64,000 bases of DNA from Sphingomonas sp. JC676 (GTDB taxonomy: Bacteria; Pseudomonadota; Alphaproteobacteria; Sphingomonadales; Sphingomonadaceae): contig NZ_JACTGR010000003.1 of the NCBI RefSeq assembly GCF_014489075.1, positions 448,501 to 512,500 on the forward strand, in the 5' to 3' direction. Under the pieces are notes generated by a model. That model saw nothing but the letters and a program-made list of their open reading frames with translations, searched no databases and was not told the origin of the DNA. Positions within the stretch are counted from its first letter, which is position 1; every line of letters begins with the position of its first letter. Shown piece after piece: positions 52,679 to 61,695 of this stretch. The translations under genes and the position numbers were made by a program.

Positions 52679-52706
52679 AAAACGGCGCCCGAAAAGGCGC
52701 CGTTTT
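52679..52706 (-). terminator. Terminator between rpsO and pnp
   Basis: Perfect 11-bp stem AAAACGGCGCC (52679-52689) and GGCGCCGTTTT (52696-52706) with a 6-nt loop; the minus strand runs into TTTTTTC. It overlaps the last bases ahead of the rpsO stop. Some read-through to pnp is expected. Confidence 0.9.
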
Positions 52707-52707
52707 G

Positions 52708-52977
52708 TTACTTGCGAAGCCCGAGCTTCGCGATGAGTTCCGCGTAGCGTCCTGCGTCCTTCTTCTTCAGATAGTCGAGCAGGCTGCGGCGCTTGTTGAC
52801 CATCAGCAGCAGACCGCGGCGCGAATGATTGTCCTTGCCGTGGGTCTTGAAGTGCTCGGTCAGGTTCGTGATGCGCTCGGTGAGGATCGCGACCTGGACT
52901 TCGGGGCTGCCGGTATCGCCAGTGGCGCGGCCATGTTCCTTGACGAGCGCGTCCTTGCGCTCCTGCGAAATCGTCAT
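52708..52977 (-). CDS. rpsO: 30S ribosomal protein S15
   Basis: 89 residues, the full length of S15. [36 protein letters not shown] and [22 protein letters not shown] are diagnostic. S15 binds 16S rRNA helices 20-22 early in 30S assembly and in many bacteria represses its own translation; no leader structure is visible by eye. Linked to truB upstream and pnp downstream, as usual. Confidence 0.98.
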   Translation of the reverse strand: MTISQERKDALVKEHGRATGDTGSPEVQVAILTERITNLTEHFKTHGKDNHSRRGLLLMVNKRRSLLDYLKKKDAGRYAELIAKLGLRK

Positions 52978-52998
52978 GCTGTTTCCTTCGACATCGTC

Positions 52999-54006
52999 TT
53001 AGAGATTGAACCCGCGAACGACCCGGACAAGTCCGGATTGAGCCTCCACCAGCGCGACGGGAATAGCCTCCAGCAGCGCGAAATATTGGCCATCGTCAAC
53101 GGCGGTCCCGGCCAAGACCTGCCCCTTGCGGAGCAGCCCTGCCTGGTCGGGGGTGAGGGATAGAGCCGGGATGTCGTCCAGCCCCGCCCTCAGCGGCAGG
53201 ATGCAGTCTTCAAGGGTGCGGCCCTTAGCGGCTTCGCCCAATTTGTCCAGCGAAATCGCCTGTTCGAGGGTGAACGGACCCGCCTTGGTGCGGCGGAGCA
53301 TCGTGACATGGCCGACCGTGCCCAGAGCGTGCGCGATGTCGCGCGCGAGGCTGCGGATATAGGTGCCCTTGGAGACATGGGCAGTGAAGGTGATGCACTC
53401 GAGATCCTCCCCGAGCTCGCTCGGGGAGGGGGACCGCGCGCGCAGCGCGTGGTGGAGGGGTGGTGCCAAAACGCCAGTTGCGCCTGCCCCTCCACCATCG
53501 GCTTCGCCGACGGTCCCCCTCCCCGAGACAAGCTCGGGGAGGATCTGGAGGGAGTGGATCGTCACCTTTCGGCTCGCCAGCACCACTTCCTCGCCCGCCC
53601 GGGCCAGATCATAAGCGCGCTCGCCATCCACCTTGAGCGCCGAATAGGCCGGCGGCACCTGCTCGATAGGACCGGTGAAGCGCGGCAGCACTGCTTCGAT
53701 CTCCGCGAGCGTCGGGCGAATATCGGAATGCGCGACCTCGCGCCCCTCCCCGTCCAGCGTGTCGGTCTGCACGCCGAAGCGGAGCGTGAAATCATAGATC
53801 TTGTCGCTGTCGAGCATCCGCCCGGCGAGCTTGGTCGCCTCGCCCACCGCGATCGGCAGCACACCGGTCGCCAGCGGATCAAGCGTGCCGCCATGGCCGA
53901 CCTTGAACTTGCCGTAGCCGCCCTCGCGCAGCGCGCGCTTGACCGCGCTCACACCTTGGGTCGAGCCCAATCCCAGCGGTTTGTCCAATATGATCCAGCC
54001 ATGCAT
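52999..54006 (-). CDS. truB: tRNA pseudouridine(55) synthase, with an in-frame palindromic insert
   Basis: 335 residues. GWIILDKPLGLGSTQGVSAV, GHGGTLDPLATGVLPIAVG with the catalytic Asp, SDKIYDFTLRFGVQTDT and the motif VSKGTYIRSLARDIAHALG are all present. Between VTIHSLQI and ECITFTAHVSKG lies a segment of about 47 residues, rich in Gly, Pro and Ala (PELVSGRGTVGEADGGG...), encoded by a palindromic repeat at 53402-53546. Without it the protein is about 288 residues. The active site is not interrupted; the insert falls in a loop before the KGTYIR strand. Uniquely among genes here it carries a repeat. Confidence 0.95.
   Translation of the reverse strand: MHGWIILDKPLGLGSTQGVSAVKRALREGGYGKFKVGHGGTLDPLATGVLPIAVGEATKLAGRMLDSDKIYDFTLRFGVQTDTLDGEGREVAHSDIRPTLAEIEAVLPRFTGPIEQVPPAYSALKVDGERAYDLARAGEEVVLASRKVTIHSLQILPELVSGRGTVGEADGGGAGATGVLAPPLHHALRARSPSPSELGEDLECITFTAHVSKGTYIRSLARDIAHALGTVGHVTMLRRTKAGPFTLEQAISLDKLGEAAKGRTLEDCILPLRAGLDDIPALSLTPDQAGLLRKGQVLAGTAVDDGQYFALLEAIPVALVEAQSGLVRVVRGFNL
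53402..53546. repeat. 145-bp palindromic element inside truB, in frame
   Basis: Perfect 16-bp inverted ends AGATCCTCCCCGAGCT (53402-53417) and AGCTCGGGGAGGATCT (53531-53546). Each end forms its own hairpin (CCTCCCCGAG-CTCG-CTCGGGGAGG near 53406-53429 and CCTCCCCGAG-ACAAG-CTCGGGGAGG near 53518-53542). The centre adds GGTGGAGGGG paired with CCCCTCCACC. Sequence of this type is, as far as I recall, abundant in intergenic DNA of sphingomonads. Here it is translated without stop in the truB frame. Confidence 0.92.
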
Positions 54007-54045
54007 CGCTGCCGCCTAACCCAGCGGCCGCGATGCCGCCAGCGC

Positions 54046-54429
54046 TCAGCCCTTCTTGGCCTTCTTCGCCTTTTTGGGCGGGGGACCGCTTTGGACGATG
54101 TCGGCGATCTTGCAGCGTTCGCGATCGGCGAAGATCGTGTCGCCGCGTTCCAGCGAACTGCCATTGCCGAAGGTGTCGAACCCGATCCGGATCGCGTAGG
54201 GCAGGTTCTGGCAGCGGGCGAAGAAGCTCACATAATACCAGTTGCGCTGGTTGTTCTGGATATAGACGCCCTGGCCGTCGGGCGCGGATTCGAAGGTGCG
54301 GACGCTGCCGCGCGTGATGAACGGGATGGAGGTGCTTTCACCCTTGGGAGCGGGCGCGGCGTCCTGGGCCTGGGCAGCCGCCGCGAGCGCCAGCACCGGC
54401 AACAGGGCGGTGGCGAAGAGCTTGGACAT
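54046..54429 (-). CDS. Small secreted protein, DUF6491-like
   Basis: 127 residues from MSKLFATALLPVLALAAAAQ, signal peptide cut near AQA. The mature part SIPFITRGSVRTFESAPDGQ, NQRNWYYVSFFARCQNL and IGFDTFGNGSSLERGDTI with two Cys is the DUF6491 pattern. It ends in a Lys-rich KKAKKAKKG tail. Function unknown. Sits between tdk and truB in the translation operon, 40 bp from truB. Confidence 0.8.
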   Translation of the reverse strand: MSKLFATALLPVLALAAAAQAQDAAPAPKGESTSIPFITRGSVRTFESAPDGQGVYIQNNQRNWYYVSFFARCQNLPYAIRIGFDTFGNGSSLERGDTIFADRERCKIADIVQSGPPPKKAKKAKKG

Positions 54430-54455
54430 GGAAGGTCTCCTTACGTGACCGGATC

Positions 54456-55040
54456 CTAGCCGATCGCGCCTGTACGCTGCATGAAGTGGCGGCGGCACAA
54501 TGCGACATAGCGCTCGTTGCCGCCGATCTCTTTCTGCTCGCCCTGGCGCACGGCATTGCCCTCGGCGTCGACCCGCAGGTTCATCGTCGCCTTGCGCCCG
54601 CATTCGCACACCGACTTGAGCTCGATGAGCGAATCGGCGAGCGCGAGCAGCTCGGCCGAACCGGGGAAAAGCTTGCCCTGGAAATCGGTGCGCAGGCCGT
54701 AGCAGAGCACCGGAATACCGACTTCATCTGCGATATGGGCGAGCTGGCGGACCTGCGCGCCCGACAGGAACTGCGCCTCGTCGACCAGCACGCAGGCAAG
54801 CGGGCTGCGGAAATGCTCGTCTTCGGTGATGACGCGCAGATCGGTCTCGCCGTCGAAGGGAATGGCGCTCGCTTGGATGCCCAGCCGCGAATCGATCACG
54901 CCCTTGCCGCCGCGATCATGGACGCCCGCGGTGAACAACAGGGTGCGCATGCCGCGCTCGCGATAATTGAAATCGGCCTGGAGCAGGGTGGTCGATTTCC
55001 CCGCATTCATCGAGGCATAGTAGAAATAGAGCTTGGCCAT
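54456..55040 (-). CDS. tdk: Thymidine kinase
   Basis: 194 residues of type II thymidine kinase. P-loop YYASMNAGKSTTLLQ, Walker B-like CVLVDEAQFL, the lasso and zinc Cys in CECGRKATMNLRVDAEG and CRRHF. Phosphorylates thymidine to dTMP in salvage. Its start touches the rbfA stop (one-base overlap), so it is part of this operon, an unusual partner for translation genes. Confidence 0.95.
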   Translation of the reverse strand: MAKLYFYYASMNAGKSTTLLQADFNYRERGMRTLLFTAGVHDRGGKGVIDSRLGIQASAIPFDGETDLRVITEDEHFRSPLACVLVDEAQFLSGAQVRQLAHIADEVGIPVLCYGLRTDFQGKLFPGSAELLALADSLIELKSVCECGRKATMNLRVDAEGNAVRQGEQKEIGGNERYVALCRRHFMQRTGAIG

Positions 55041-55441
55041 CAGTCCTGGGCGTCGGTCTTCAGATCCTGCGCCACTTTGGGATCACGCAGAAGCTTGTCG
55101 ATATGGGTGCCTTCGTCGAAGCTCTCGTCCGCGAGGAATTTGAGCTTGGCGGCGTATTTGGTCTGCACCCGCGCAGCGACTTCGCGCTGGAGATAGGCGG
55201 TGTTGGTGCGCAGCGCCTTGAGCACCACCTCCTCTTCCTTGCCGAGCAGCGGCTTCACGAACACCGTGGCGTGACGCAGATCGGGCGACATCCGGACCTC
55301 GGTGACCGACACCAGGTGCCGGGCCAAAGTTTCGTCATGGACTTCGCCGCGCTGGAGGATCTCGCTGAGCACGTGGCGCACCTGCTCGCCGACGCGGAGC
55401 AGGCGGACGGAGCGGTCTTCGGTATTGGTCGCGTTCTTCAT
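55040..55441 (-). CDS. rbfA: Ribosome-binding factor A
   Basis: 133 residues. [43 protein letters not shown] and [22 protein letters not shown] match the KH-type RbfA, which helps 16S rRNA maturation in the 30S subunit. Located after infB and the thioesterase gene (4-bp overlap at 55438), a classical linkage with infB and truB. Confidence 0.95.
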   Translation of the reverse strand: MKNATNTEDRSVRLLRVGEQVRHVLSEILQRGEVHDETLARHLVSVTEVRMSPDLRHATVFVKPLLGKEEEVVLKALRTNTAYLQREVAARVQTKYAAKLKFLADESFDEGTHIDKLLRDPKVAQDLKTDAQD

Positions 55442-55869
55442 TGCTGTCCCCGGCGCGCCATCGCGCTTTCCATGACGCGGCTCGTGAAGGTGCCGCGGGC
55501 GACGAGCGCGCCGCCTTCGTCAAATAATTCGGCCTCGGTCACCGCGATCGTCTTGCCGAGGCTGATCACCCTGGCCTTGCCGGTGAAATGGCCAGGCCGC
55601 GCTGGCTTCAGGCAGACAATGTGGAAGTCGATCGTCGGCGCATAGACCGTACCCCCGCTCGCCGAGAACAGGGCCGGGCCCTGAGTATCGTCGAGCATCG
55701 CCGCGAGGAAACCGCCCTGCACGTTGCCCGCAGGATTGAGGAAGCGATCGTCGAGGACGAAGCCGATCTCGATCGTCTGCGCCGCGGGATCGATTGCCCT
55801 TACTTCCCACCCGAGCAACCGGGCGGAGGAGGGCACGGGGAAATCATCGAAGATCGACTGGACTCCCAC
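55438..55869 (-). CDS. PaaI-family thioesterase (hotdog fold)
   Basis: 143 residues. The hotdog motif [32 protein letters not shown] supplies the active-site region with the conserved NPxGxxxGG stretch. [23 protein letters not shown] and [19 protein letters not shown] complete the fold. Hydrolyses acyl-CoA thioesters of unknown type. Lies between infB and rbfA with a 4-bp overlap to rbfA. An insertion into the usual infB-rbfA series. Confidence 0.9.
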   Translation of the reverse strand: MGVQSIFDDFPVPSSARLLGWEVRAIDPAAQTIEIGFVLDDRFLNPAGNVQGGFLAAMLDDTQGPALFSASGGTVYAPTIDFHIVCLKPARPGHFTGKARVISLGKTIAVTEAELFDEGGALVARGTFTSRVMESAMARRGQQ

Positions 55870-55890
55870 GTCCCCTCCTCATGTCACCGG

Positions 55891-58602
55891 TCAGAGCGTG
55901 CGCTCGCGCATCTCGACTTCGAACGTCTCCAGGAAGTCGCCCGGCTTGATGTCGACGAAGTTCTGCGTGAACGTCACGCCGCACTCCAGACCCGCGCGCA
56001 CTTCGGGGACATCGTCCTTGAAGCGACGGAGCGAGGCGATCTCGCCCTGGTAGATGATGACGTCCTCGCGCGTGATGCGTGCCTTGAGCGCCTTGCGGAT
56101 GACGCCGTCGGTGACGAGCAGACCCGCCGCCTTGCCATGCTTGCCCGCCGAGAAGACCTCGCGGATTTCGGCGCGGCCGACGACCGTTTCGAACGCTTCG
56201 GGGCCGAGCGTGCCCGCCATGCCCGCGCGGATTTCGTCCGTGAGGTCATAGATGACGTCGTAATATTTCAGCGCCACCTTGTTTCGCTCGGCGATCTCGC
56301 GCGCCTTGGAGTTGGGACGAACATTGAAACCGATGATCGGCGCGCCCGACGCACCGGCGAGCGTCACGTCGCTCTCGGTGATGCCGCCGACGCCTGAGTG
56401 CAGGATGCGCACCTTGATGTCGTCGGTCGAGATCTTGTTGAGCGAGCCCACGATCGCCTCGACCGAACCCTGGGTATCGGCCTTGATCACCAGCGGATAT
56501 TCGATCGCCTGCTTGTCCTTGAGCGCCGAGAACATGCTCTCGAGGCTCGCGGGCGCGTTGGTCGTGCGCTTCTGGAGCGCGACACCCGAACGATATTCGG
56601 CGACTTCGCGGGCACGTGCCTCATTCTCGACGACCTGGAGCGGATCGCCCGACATCGGGACGCCCGACAGGCCGAGCACCTCGACCGGCATCGACGGGCC
56701 GGCTTCCTTGAGCTGGCGGCCCTTGTCGTCGATCAGCGCGCGAACCTTGCCGCTCTCGGCGCCGATGACGAAAACGTCGCCGACCCGCAGCGTGCCGCGG
56801 CTCACAAGGACGGTCGCAACCGGACCGCGGCCCTTGTCGAGCTTGGCCTCGATCACCGTGCCTTCGGCGCCGCGATCGGGATTGGCCTTGAGATCAAGCA
56901 GTTCGGCCTGGAGCTGGATCTTCTCGACCAGCGAATCGAGCCCGATTTTCTTGAGCGCCGAAACCTCGACGTCCTGGGTCTCGCCGCCCATTTCCTCGAC
57001 CATCACCTCATGCTCGAGCAGACGCTCGCGCACGCGCTGCGGATTGGCGTTCTCGCGGTCGATCTTGTTGATCGCCACGATCATCGGCACGCCGGCCGCC
57101 TTGGTGTGATTGATCGCCTCGATCGTCTGCGGCATCAGGCCGTCGTCCGCCGCCACCACCAGGATGACGATATCGGTGACGTTGGCACCGCGGGCGCGCA
57201 TCTCGGTGAAGGCTTCGTGGCCCGGCGTGTCGAGGAAGGTGATCTTCGACTTGTCCTTCAGCGTGACCTGATAGGCGCCGATATGCTGGGTGATGCCGCC
57301 GGCCTCGCCCTTCACGACATCGGTGCCGCGGAGAGCGTCGAGCAGCGACGTCTTGCCGTGATCGACATGGCCCATGATCGTGACCACCGGCGGACGCGGC
57401 TTCAGCGTCTCCTCGGCATCCTCGACCGTATCGGTGACGAGATCGATATCGGCATCGGAAACGCGGACGATATTGTGCCCGAATTCGGTAACCAGCAGCT
57501 CGGCTGTGTCCTGGTCGATCGTCTGCGTCATCGTGACGGGCGAGCCCATCTTGAACAGCATCTTGACCAGGTCGGCACCCTTCTCGGCCATGCGGTTGGC
57601 GAGTTCCTGGACGGTGATCGCCTCCGGCACCACGACGTCGCGGACCTGCTTGACCTGCGGCTCGCGCGGGCCGCCCATGCGGCGATGTTCCTTCTCGCGC
57701 GCCCGCTTGAGCGCGGCGAGGGAGCGCGCACGCGCGCCGTCATTGTCGCCGAGCGCACGATTGACCGTGAGCTTGCCCGCCTGGCGGCGGTCATCGCCCT
57801 TGCGGTCGCGCTGCTGCGGTCGTGCCGGCTCGGGTCCCCGGCGCACCGGAGCGCCACCGCCAGGTGCGGGACGCTGTGCGGCGGGCGTAGAGGCGGTCGA
57901 TGCCGACGTGGCGGCGGCGGTCGCTTGACGCTCGGGCTGCTTCGCCTCGGGTTCGGGCTTGGGCTCCGGCTTCGGGATTTCCGGACGCTGCACCGGCGTG
58001 AACAGGCGCGGCGCGGGGCGGCTCGGATCGAGCTGCAGGCCCACGGGGGCGGGAGGCGGCGGAGGCGCGGCAGGTGCCGGCTTCGGCGCGGCCTGAACGG
58101 GTTCGGGCGCGGGCGTGGCAGCCGGCTCCGGCTCGGAGGCCGGAGCGGGAGCGGGCTTGGGCGCCTTGGCCTCTGCTTCCGCGCGGGCGCGCTCCTCGGC
58201 GCGGCGCTTTTCTTCCTCGATCGCCTCGATGCGCTCGCGCTCTTCACGACGACGCGCTTCCTCAAGCGCCTGCATGCGCTGCTCATCGGCTTCGCGCAGC
58301 AGCTTGGCCTGGCGCTCCTGCGGCGACAGATTGTCGGCAGCGGGACGCGGCGCCGGCGGCGGCGCGGGGCGCTCTGCCTGGGGCGCAGGCGCGGCAACGG
58401 GTGCGGGCGCCGGAACCGGCGTCTGCTCTTCTTGCGGCGTGCCCTGCGGACCGAGGACACGCCGGCGCTTCACCTCCACGACCACGGTGTTCGAGCGGCC
58501 ATGGCTGAAGCTCTGCTTCACCTTGCCCGTCTCGACCGTGCGCTTCAGACCCAGCGGCGCGCGCATGCCCAGTTTCGGCTTATCGTTGTCGGTATCGCTC
58601 AT
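55891..58602 (-). CDS. infB: Translation initiation factor IF-2
   Basis: 903 residues from [20 protein letters not shown]. The N terminus (about 380 residues) is Ala/Pro/Glu-rich with charged coiled coils, typical of alphaproteobacterial IF2. The IF2_N motif [19 protein letters not shown] follows. The GTPase has [19 protein letters not shown] (G1), [11 protein letters not shown] (G3) and [10 protein letters not shown] (G4), then domains II-IV. Delivers initiator tRNA to the 30S subunit. The longer frame from 58728 is not used. Confidence 0.97.
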   Translation of the reverse strand: MSDTDNDKPKLGMRAPLGLKRTVETGKVKQSFSHGRSNTVVVEVKRRRVLGPQGTPQEEQTPVPAPAPVAAPAPQAERPAPPPAPRPAADNLSPQERQAKLLREADEQRMQALEEARRREERERIEAIEEEKRRAEERARAEAEAKAPKPAPAPASEPEPAATPAPEPVQAAPKPAPAAPPPPPAPVGLQLDPSRPAPRLFTPVQRPEIPKPEPKPEPEAKQPERQATAAATSASTASTPAAQRPAPGGGAPVRRGPEPARPQQRDRKGDDRRQAGKLTVNRALGDNDGARARSLAALKRAREKEHRRMGGPREPQVKQVRDVVVPEAITVQELANRMAEKGADLVKMLFKMGSPVTMTQTIDQDTAELLVTEFGHNIVRVSDADIDLVTDTVEDAEETLKPRPPVVTIMGHVDHGKTSLLDALRGTDVVKGEAGGITQHIGAYQVTLKDKSKITFLDTPGHEAFTEMRARGANVTDIVILVVAADDGLMPQTIEAINHTKAAGVPMIVAINKIDRENANPQRVRERLLEHEVMVEEMGGETQDVEVSALKKIGLDSLVEKIQLQAELLDLKANPDRGAEGTVIEAKLDKGRGPVATVLVSRGTLRVGDVFVIGAESGKVRALIDDKGRQLKEAGPSMPVEVLGLSGVPMSGDPLQVVENEARAREVAEYRSGVALQKRTTNAPASLESMFSALKDKQAIEYPLVIKADTQGSVEAIVGSLNKISTDDIKVRILHSGVGGITESDVTLAGASGAPIIGFNVRPNSKAREIAERNKVALKYYDVIYDLTDEIRAGMAGTLGPEAFETVVGRAEIREVFSAGKHGKAAGLLVTDGVIRKALKARITREDVIIYQGEIASLRRFKDDVPEVRAGLECGVTFTQNFVDIKPGDFLETFEVEMRERTL

Positions 58603-58691
58603 CGCGTACTCAAAATCCTTCGTTCGTATTCTTATTCCGGTCGGGCCGTTCGCATAGCGCCGATGCGCCGTGCGAATGGGTTTCGCAAGGC

Positions 58692-59363
58692 TCAGGGACT
58701 GCGTTCGGGGCCAATAAAGTGCAGCCAACGGTCGAGCGCTTCGCTCACCCGCTTGGCCGCCCGGGCATCGATCAGGCCGGCATGTACCACATTTTCGCGG
58801 CCAAGCGCCAAGGACAATATGGTGCGCGGGACAGGCAATGCCAATCCCTTGAGATCACCGCCCTCCTGATCCGAGCCGACGCGCCACGCCTGGGCGAGCT
58901 TTCGCGACCCGTCCTCGCCCGCATCGGCGGCATGGAGCAGCAGATGGAGCTTGCCGGATCGCGCCGCCTTGTCGAGCTTCTCGCCGCCGGTGACCACCGC
59001 GCCCGATCTGGATTCGAGGCCGAGCCGATCAAGCAAATTGCGCTGGAGCTGCGTCTCGATCCGCTCGCCGAGATCGTCGGGAATGCGGATCTCACCGGTC
59101 TTGAACGCGCGGGCGAGCGCGCCCTTCAATTTGCCCTTGACCTGCGCGGTTTCGAGCTCGGCGCGGGTGACGCCGATCCAGGCGCCGCGGCCCGGGGCCT
59201 TGGCACGAACATCGGGCAGCACTTCGCCGTCGGGCGAGAGCGCAAGGCGCACGAGATGCTCGCGCGCCTCGTGCTCGCCAGAGAGGATGCAGCGGCGGAT
59301 GGGACCATCCGCCGCGTCATCACTGCCGTTTACGCTCGGCGTCTCATTGCTCGGATTCCGCAA
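58692..59363 (-). CDS. YlxR-domain RNA-binding protein (DUF448) with C-terminal L7Ae-like domain
   Basis: 223 residues from a TTG start at 59363 (LRNPSNETPSVNG). Residues 20-90 are YlxR: IRRCILSGEHEAREHLVRLALSPDG and APGRGAWIGV. The C-terminal part AARSGKLHLLLHAADAGEDGSRKL looks L7Ae-like. The TTG falls within the last codons of nusA (20-bp overlap), in the frame shifted from nusA, so translation is probably coupled. Usual place between nusA and infB. Confidence 0.85.
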   Translation of the reverse strand: MRNPSNETPSVNGSDDAADGPIRRCILSGEHEAREHLVRLALSPDGEVLPDVRAKAPGRGAWIGVTRAELETAQVKGKLKGALARAFKTGEIRIPDDLGERIETQLQRNLLDRLGLESRSGAVVTGGEKLDKAARSGKLHLLLHAADAGEDGSRKLAQAWRVGSDQEGGDLKGLALPVPRTILSLALGRENVVHAGLIDARAAKRVSEALDRWLHFIGPERSP

Positions 59364-60993
59364 CAGCGTCCTCCTCGCCGGCTGCGCCGGTATCAGAGGC
59401 GGAGGCGGCCGGAGCCGTCTCTTCGTCCGCGAACCAATGGGCACGGGCCGCCATGATGATCTCGTTGCCCTGCTCGTCGCTCAGGCCATATTCGGCGAGC
59501 ACGCCACCCTTGTCCTCGGTGCGCTTTGGCGCATCCTCGTTGCGGCGGCGCGGCTCCTGGCGCTTCTTCTGCACCAGTTCGTCGGTGGCGAGATCGGCGA
59601 GATCGTCGAGCGTCTTGATGCCCGCCTTGCCGAGCGTGACGAGCATCGCCTCGGTGAGGTACGGCATGGTGGCGAGATCGTCCTCGACGCCCAGCGCGCG
59701 GCGCTCGGTGCGATTGGCTTCCTCGCGGCGCTCGAGCGCTTCCTGCGCGCGGCTCTGCAGCTCCTGGCCGAGCTCCTCGTCGAAGCCCTCGATCGTAGCG
59801 ATCTCGCCGAGCTCGACATAGGCGACCTCTTCGAGCGACCCGAAGCCTTCGGCGACCAGCAACTGTGCCAGCGTCTCGTCGACGTCGAGCTCGTTCTGGA
59901 ACATCTCCGAACGCTCGACGAATTCCTTCTGGCGCTTCTCCGAGGCATCGGCCTCGGTCAGGATGTCGATCGCCTTGGCGGTGAGCTGCGAGGCGAGACG
60001 GACATTCTGGCCGCGGCGGCCGATGGCGAGGCTCAGCTGATCGTCGGGAACGACGACTTCGATGCGATCCTCTTCCTCGTCGATCACGACGCGGCTGACA
60101 TTGGCCGGCTGCAGCGCGTTGACGACGAAGGTCGCGGTGTCGGGCGACCAGGGAATGATGTCGATCTTCTCGCCCTGCATCTCCTGGACCACCGCCTGGA
60201 CGCGCGAGCCCTTCATGCCGACACAGGCGCCGACCGGATCGATCGACGAATCATGGCTGATGACGCCGATCTTGGCGCGCGAGCCCGGATCGCGGGCGGC
60301 CGCCTTGATCTCGATGATGCCGTCGTAGATCTCGGGCACTTCCTGCGCGAACAGCTTCTTCATGAAGTCCGGATGCGCGCGGCTGAGGAAGATCTGCGGC
60401 CCGCGATTCTCGCGGCGCACGTTGAGGATGATTGAGCGGACGCGATCGCCGACGCGAACGACTTCGCGCGGGATCTGCTGGTCGCGGCGGATGACGCCTT
60501 CGGCACGGCCGAGATCAACGACGACATGGCCGAACTCGACGCGCTTCACCACGCCGGTGATGATCTCGCCCATCCGGTCCTTGAACTCTTCGAACTGGCG
60601 CTCGCGCTCGGCGTCGCGGACCTTCTGGAAGATGATCTGCTTCGAAGCCTGGGCCTGGATGCGGCCGAACTCGATCGCGGGCAGCGGATCGACGATGTAA
60701 TCGCCGACGACTGCGCCCTTCTGGAGCTTCTGTGCGTCCTTGACCGAGACCTGCTTGAAATAATCGTCGACCGCCTCGACCACCTCGACGACGCGCCACA
60801 GGCGCAGATCGCCCGAGACTGGATCGAGCTTGGCGCGGATATCGTTCTCGACACCGTAGCGGTTCTTGGCCGCGCGCTGGATCGCGTCCTCCATCGCCTC
60901 GATGACGATGGCCTTGTCGATCAGCTTTTCCTTGGCGACCGAGTCGGCAATGGCAAGCAGTTCGGCCTTGTTGGCGGAAATGGCAGTGGCCAT
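59344..60993 (-). CDS. nusA: Transcription termination/antitermination protein NusA
   Basis: 549 residues. N-terminal domain, then S1 (EIITGVVKRVEFGHVVVDLG), KH1 and KH2 (SRAHPDFMKKLFAQEVPEIYDG and RRGQNVRLASQLTAKAID), and a C-terminal helical repeat region with acidic end. It modulates pausing and antitermination. Between rimP (3 bp) and ylxR (20-bp overlap) in the usual operon. Confidence 0.97.
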   Translation of the reverse strand: MATAISANKAELLAIADSVAKEKLIDKAIVIEAMEDAIQRAAKNRYGVENDIRAKLDPVSGDLRLWRVVEVVEAVDDYFKQVSVKDAQKLQKGAVVGDYIVDPLPAIEFGRIQAQASKQIIFQKVRDAERERQFEEFKDRMGEIITGVVKRVEFGHVVVDLGRAEGVIRRDQQIPREVVRVGDRVRSIILNVRRENRGPQIFLSRAHPDFMKKLFAQEVPEIYDGIIEIKAAARDPGSRAKIGVISHDSSIDPVGACVGMKGSRVQAVVQEMQGEKIDIIPWSPDTATFVVNALQPANVSRVVIDEEEDRIEVVVPDDQLSLAIGRRGQNVRLASQLTAKAIDILTEADASEKRQKEFVERSEMFQNELDVDETLAQLLVAEGFGSLEEVAYVELGEIATIEGFDEELGQELQSRAQEALERREEANRTERRALGVEDDLATMPYLTEAMLVTLGKAGIKTLDDLADLATDELVQKKRQEPRRRNEDAPKRTEDKGGVLAEYGLSDEQGNEIIMAARAHWFADEETAPAASASDTGAAGEEDAVAESEQ

Positions 60994-60996
60994 TCT

Positions 60997-61542
60997 TTAT
61001 CCTTCCACTTCGATAATCTTGTCGGCGCCCTCGACGGAGAGCGGCACGGTTGCGGCAATCAGGGCATCGGTCAGCAATAATTTGCCGTCGGCGATCTGCA
61101 CGAACGGCACGGTGACCTCGCGATGCTTGCGGACGTCGATGGTGACAGTGTCGCCCTCGACGCCTGCGAGAATTCCGGTGAGCTGCTTGCGCCCGTCCTC
61201 GGTCGGCTCGGTCAAATTGACTCGCGCCTCATGCCCGGCCCAATCGGCATAGTCCTTCAACCGGGTAAGCGGGCGATCGATGCCCGGCGAGCTGACTTCG
61301 AGCCGATAGGCATAGTCGATCGGATCGCGGCCGGCGGCCTCGAGCTCGTCGAGCCGATCCGAGATGCGGCGCGACAGATCGGCGCAATCGTCGATGCTCA
61401 GCTGACGCGTATCGGGGCGCTCGGCCATGATCTGCAGCGTCGGATCGCTCTGGCCGCCGAACATCTTTACGCGCACAAGCTCGAGCCCGAGCGCCTTGGC
61501 TTCGGGTTCGATCAAGCTGGTCAGTGCGGCGATGTCCGCCAT
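60997..61542 (-). CDS. rimP: Ribosome maturation factor RimP
   Basis: 181 residues. LIEPEAKALGLELVRVKMFGGQSD, SLSIDDCADLSRRISDRLD-like helix and YRLEVSSPGIDRPLTRLKDY are diagnostic. It acts in 30S subunit maturation. First gene of the rimP-nusA-infB-truB-rpsO cluster; the 150-bp region upstream carries the likely operon promoter but I cannot point to a clear box. Confidence 0.95.
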   Translation of the reverse strand: MADIAALTSLIEPEAKALGLELVRVKMFGGQSDPTLQIMAERPDTRQLSIDDCADLSRRISDRLDELEAAGRDPIDYAYRLEVSSPGIDRPLTRLKDYADWAGHEARVNLTEPTEDGRKQLTGILAGVEGDTVTIDVRKHREVTVPFVQIADGKLLLTDALIAATVPLSVEGADKIIEVEG

Positions 61543-61695
61543 CGGGTCTCCGGCAATCAGATAAGCAGCTTCAGCGCCGAGACCCGGGGGCCTCGACCTC
61601 GATCATGTTTGACGATGTCCGAGAAAGCACCGGCTATATACGCGCTGGATGCTGTGGCGGCAAGACCCTGTAGGCGAGCCGAATTGTACGTTAAT

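Noticed and set aside
56398..58869. 823-residue open frame on the plus strand opposite infB
   Set aside because: Antisense shadow of infB with Arg/Leu-rich low-complexity content and no start context.
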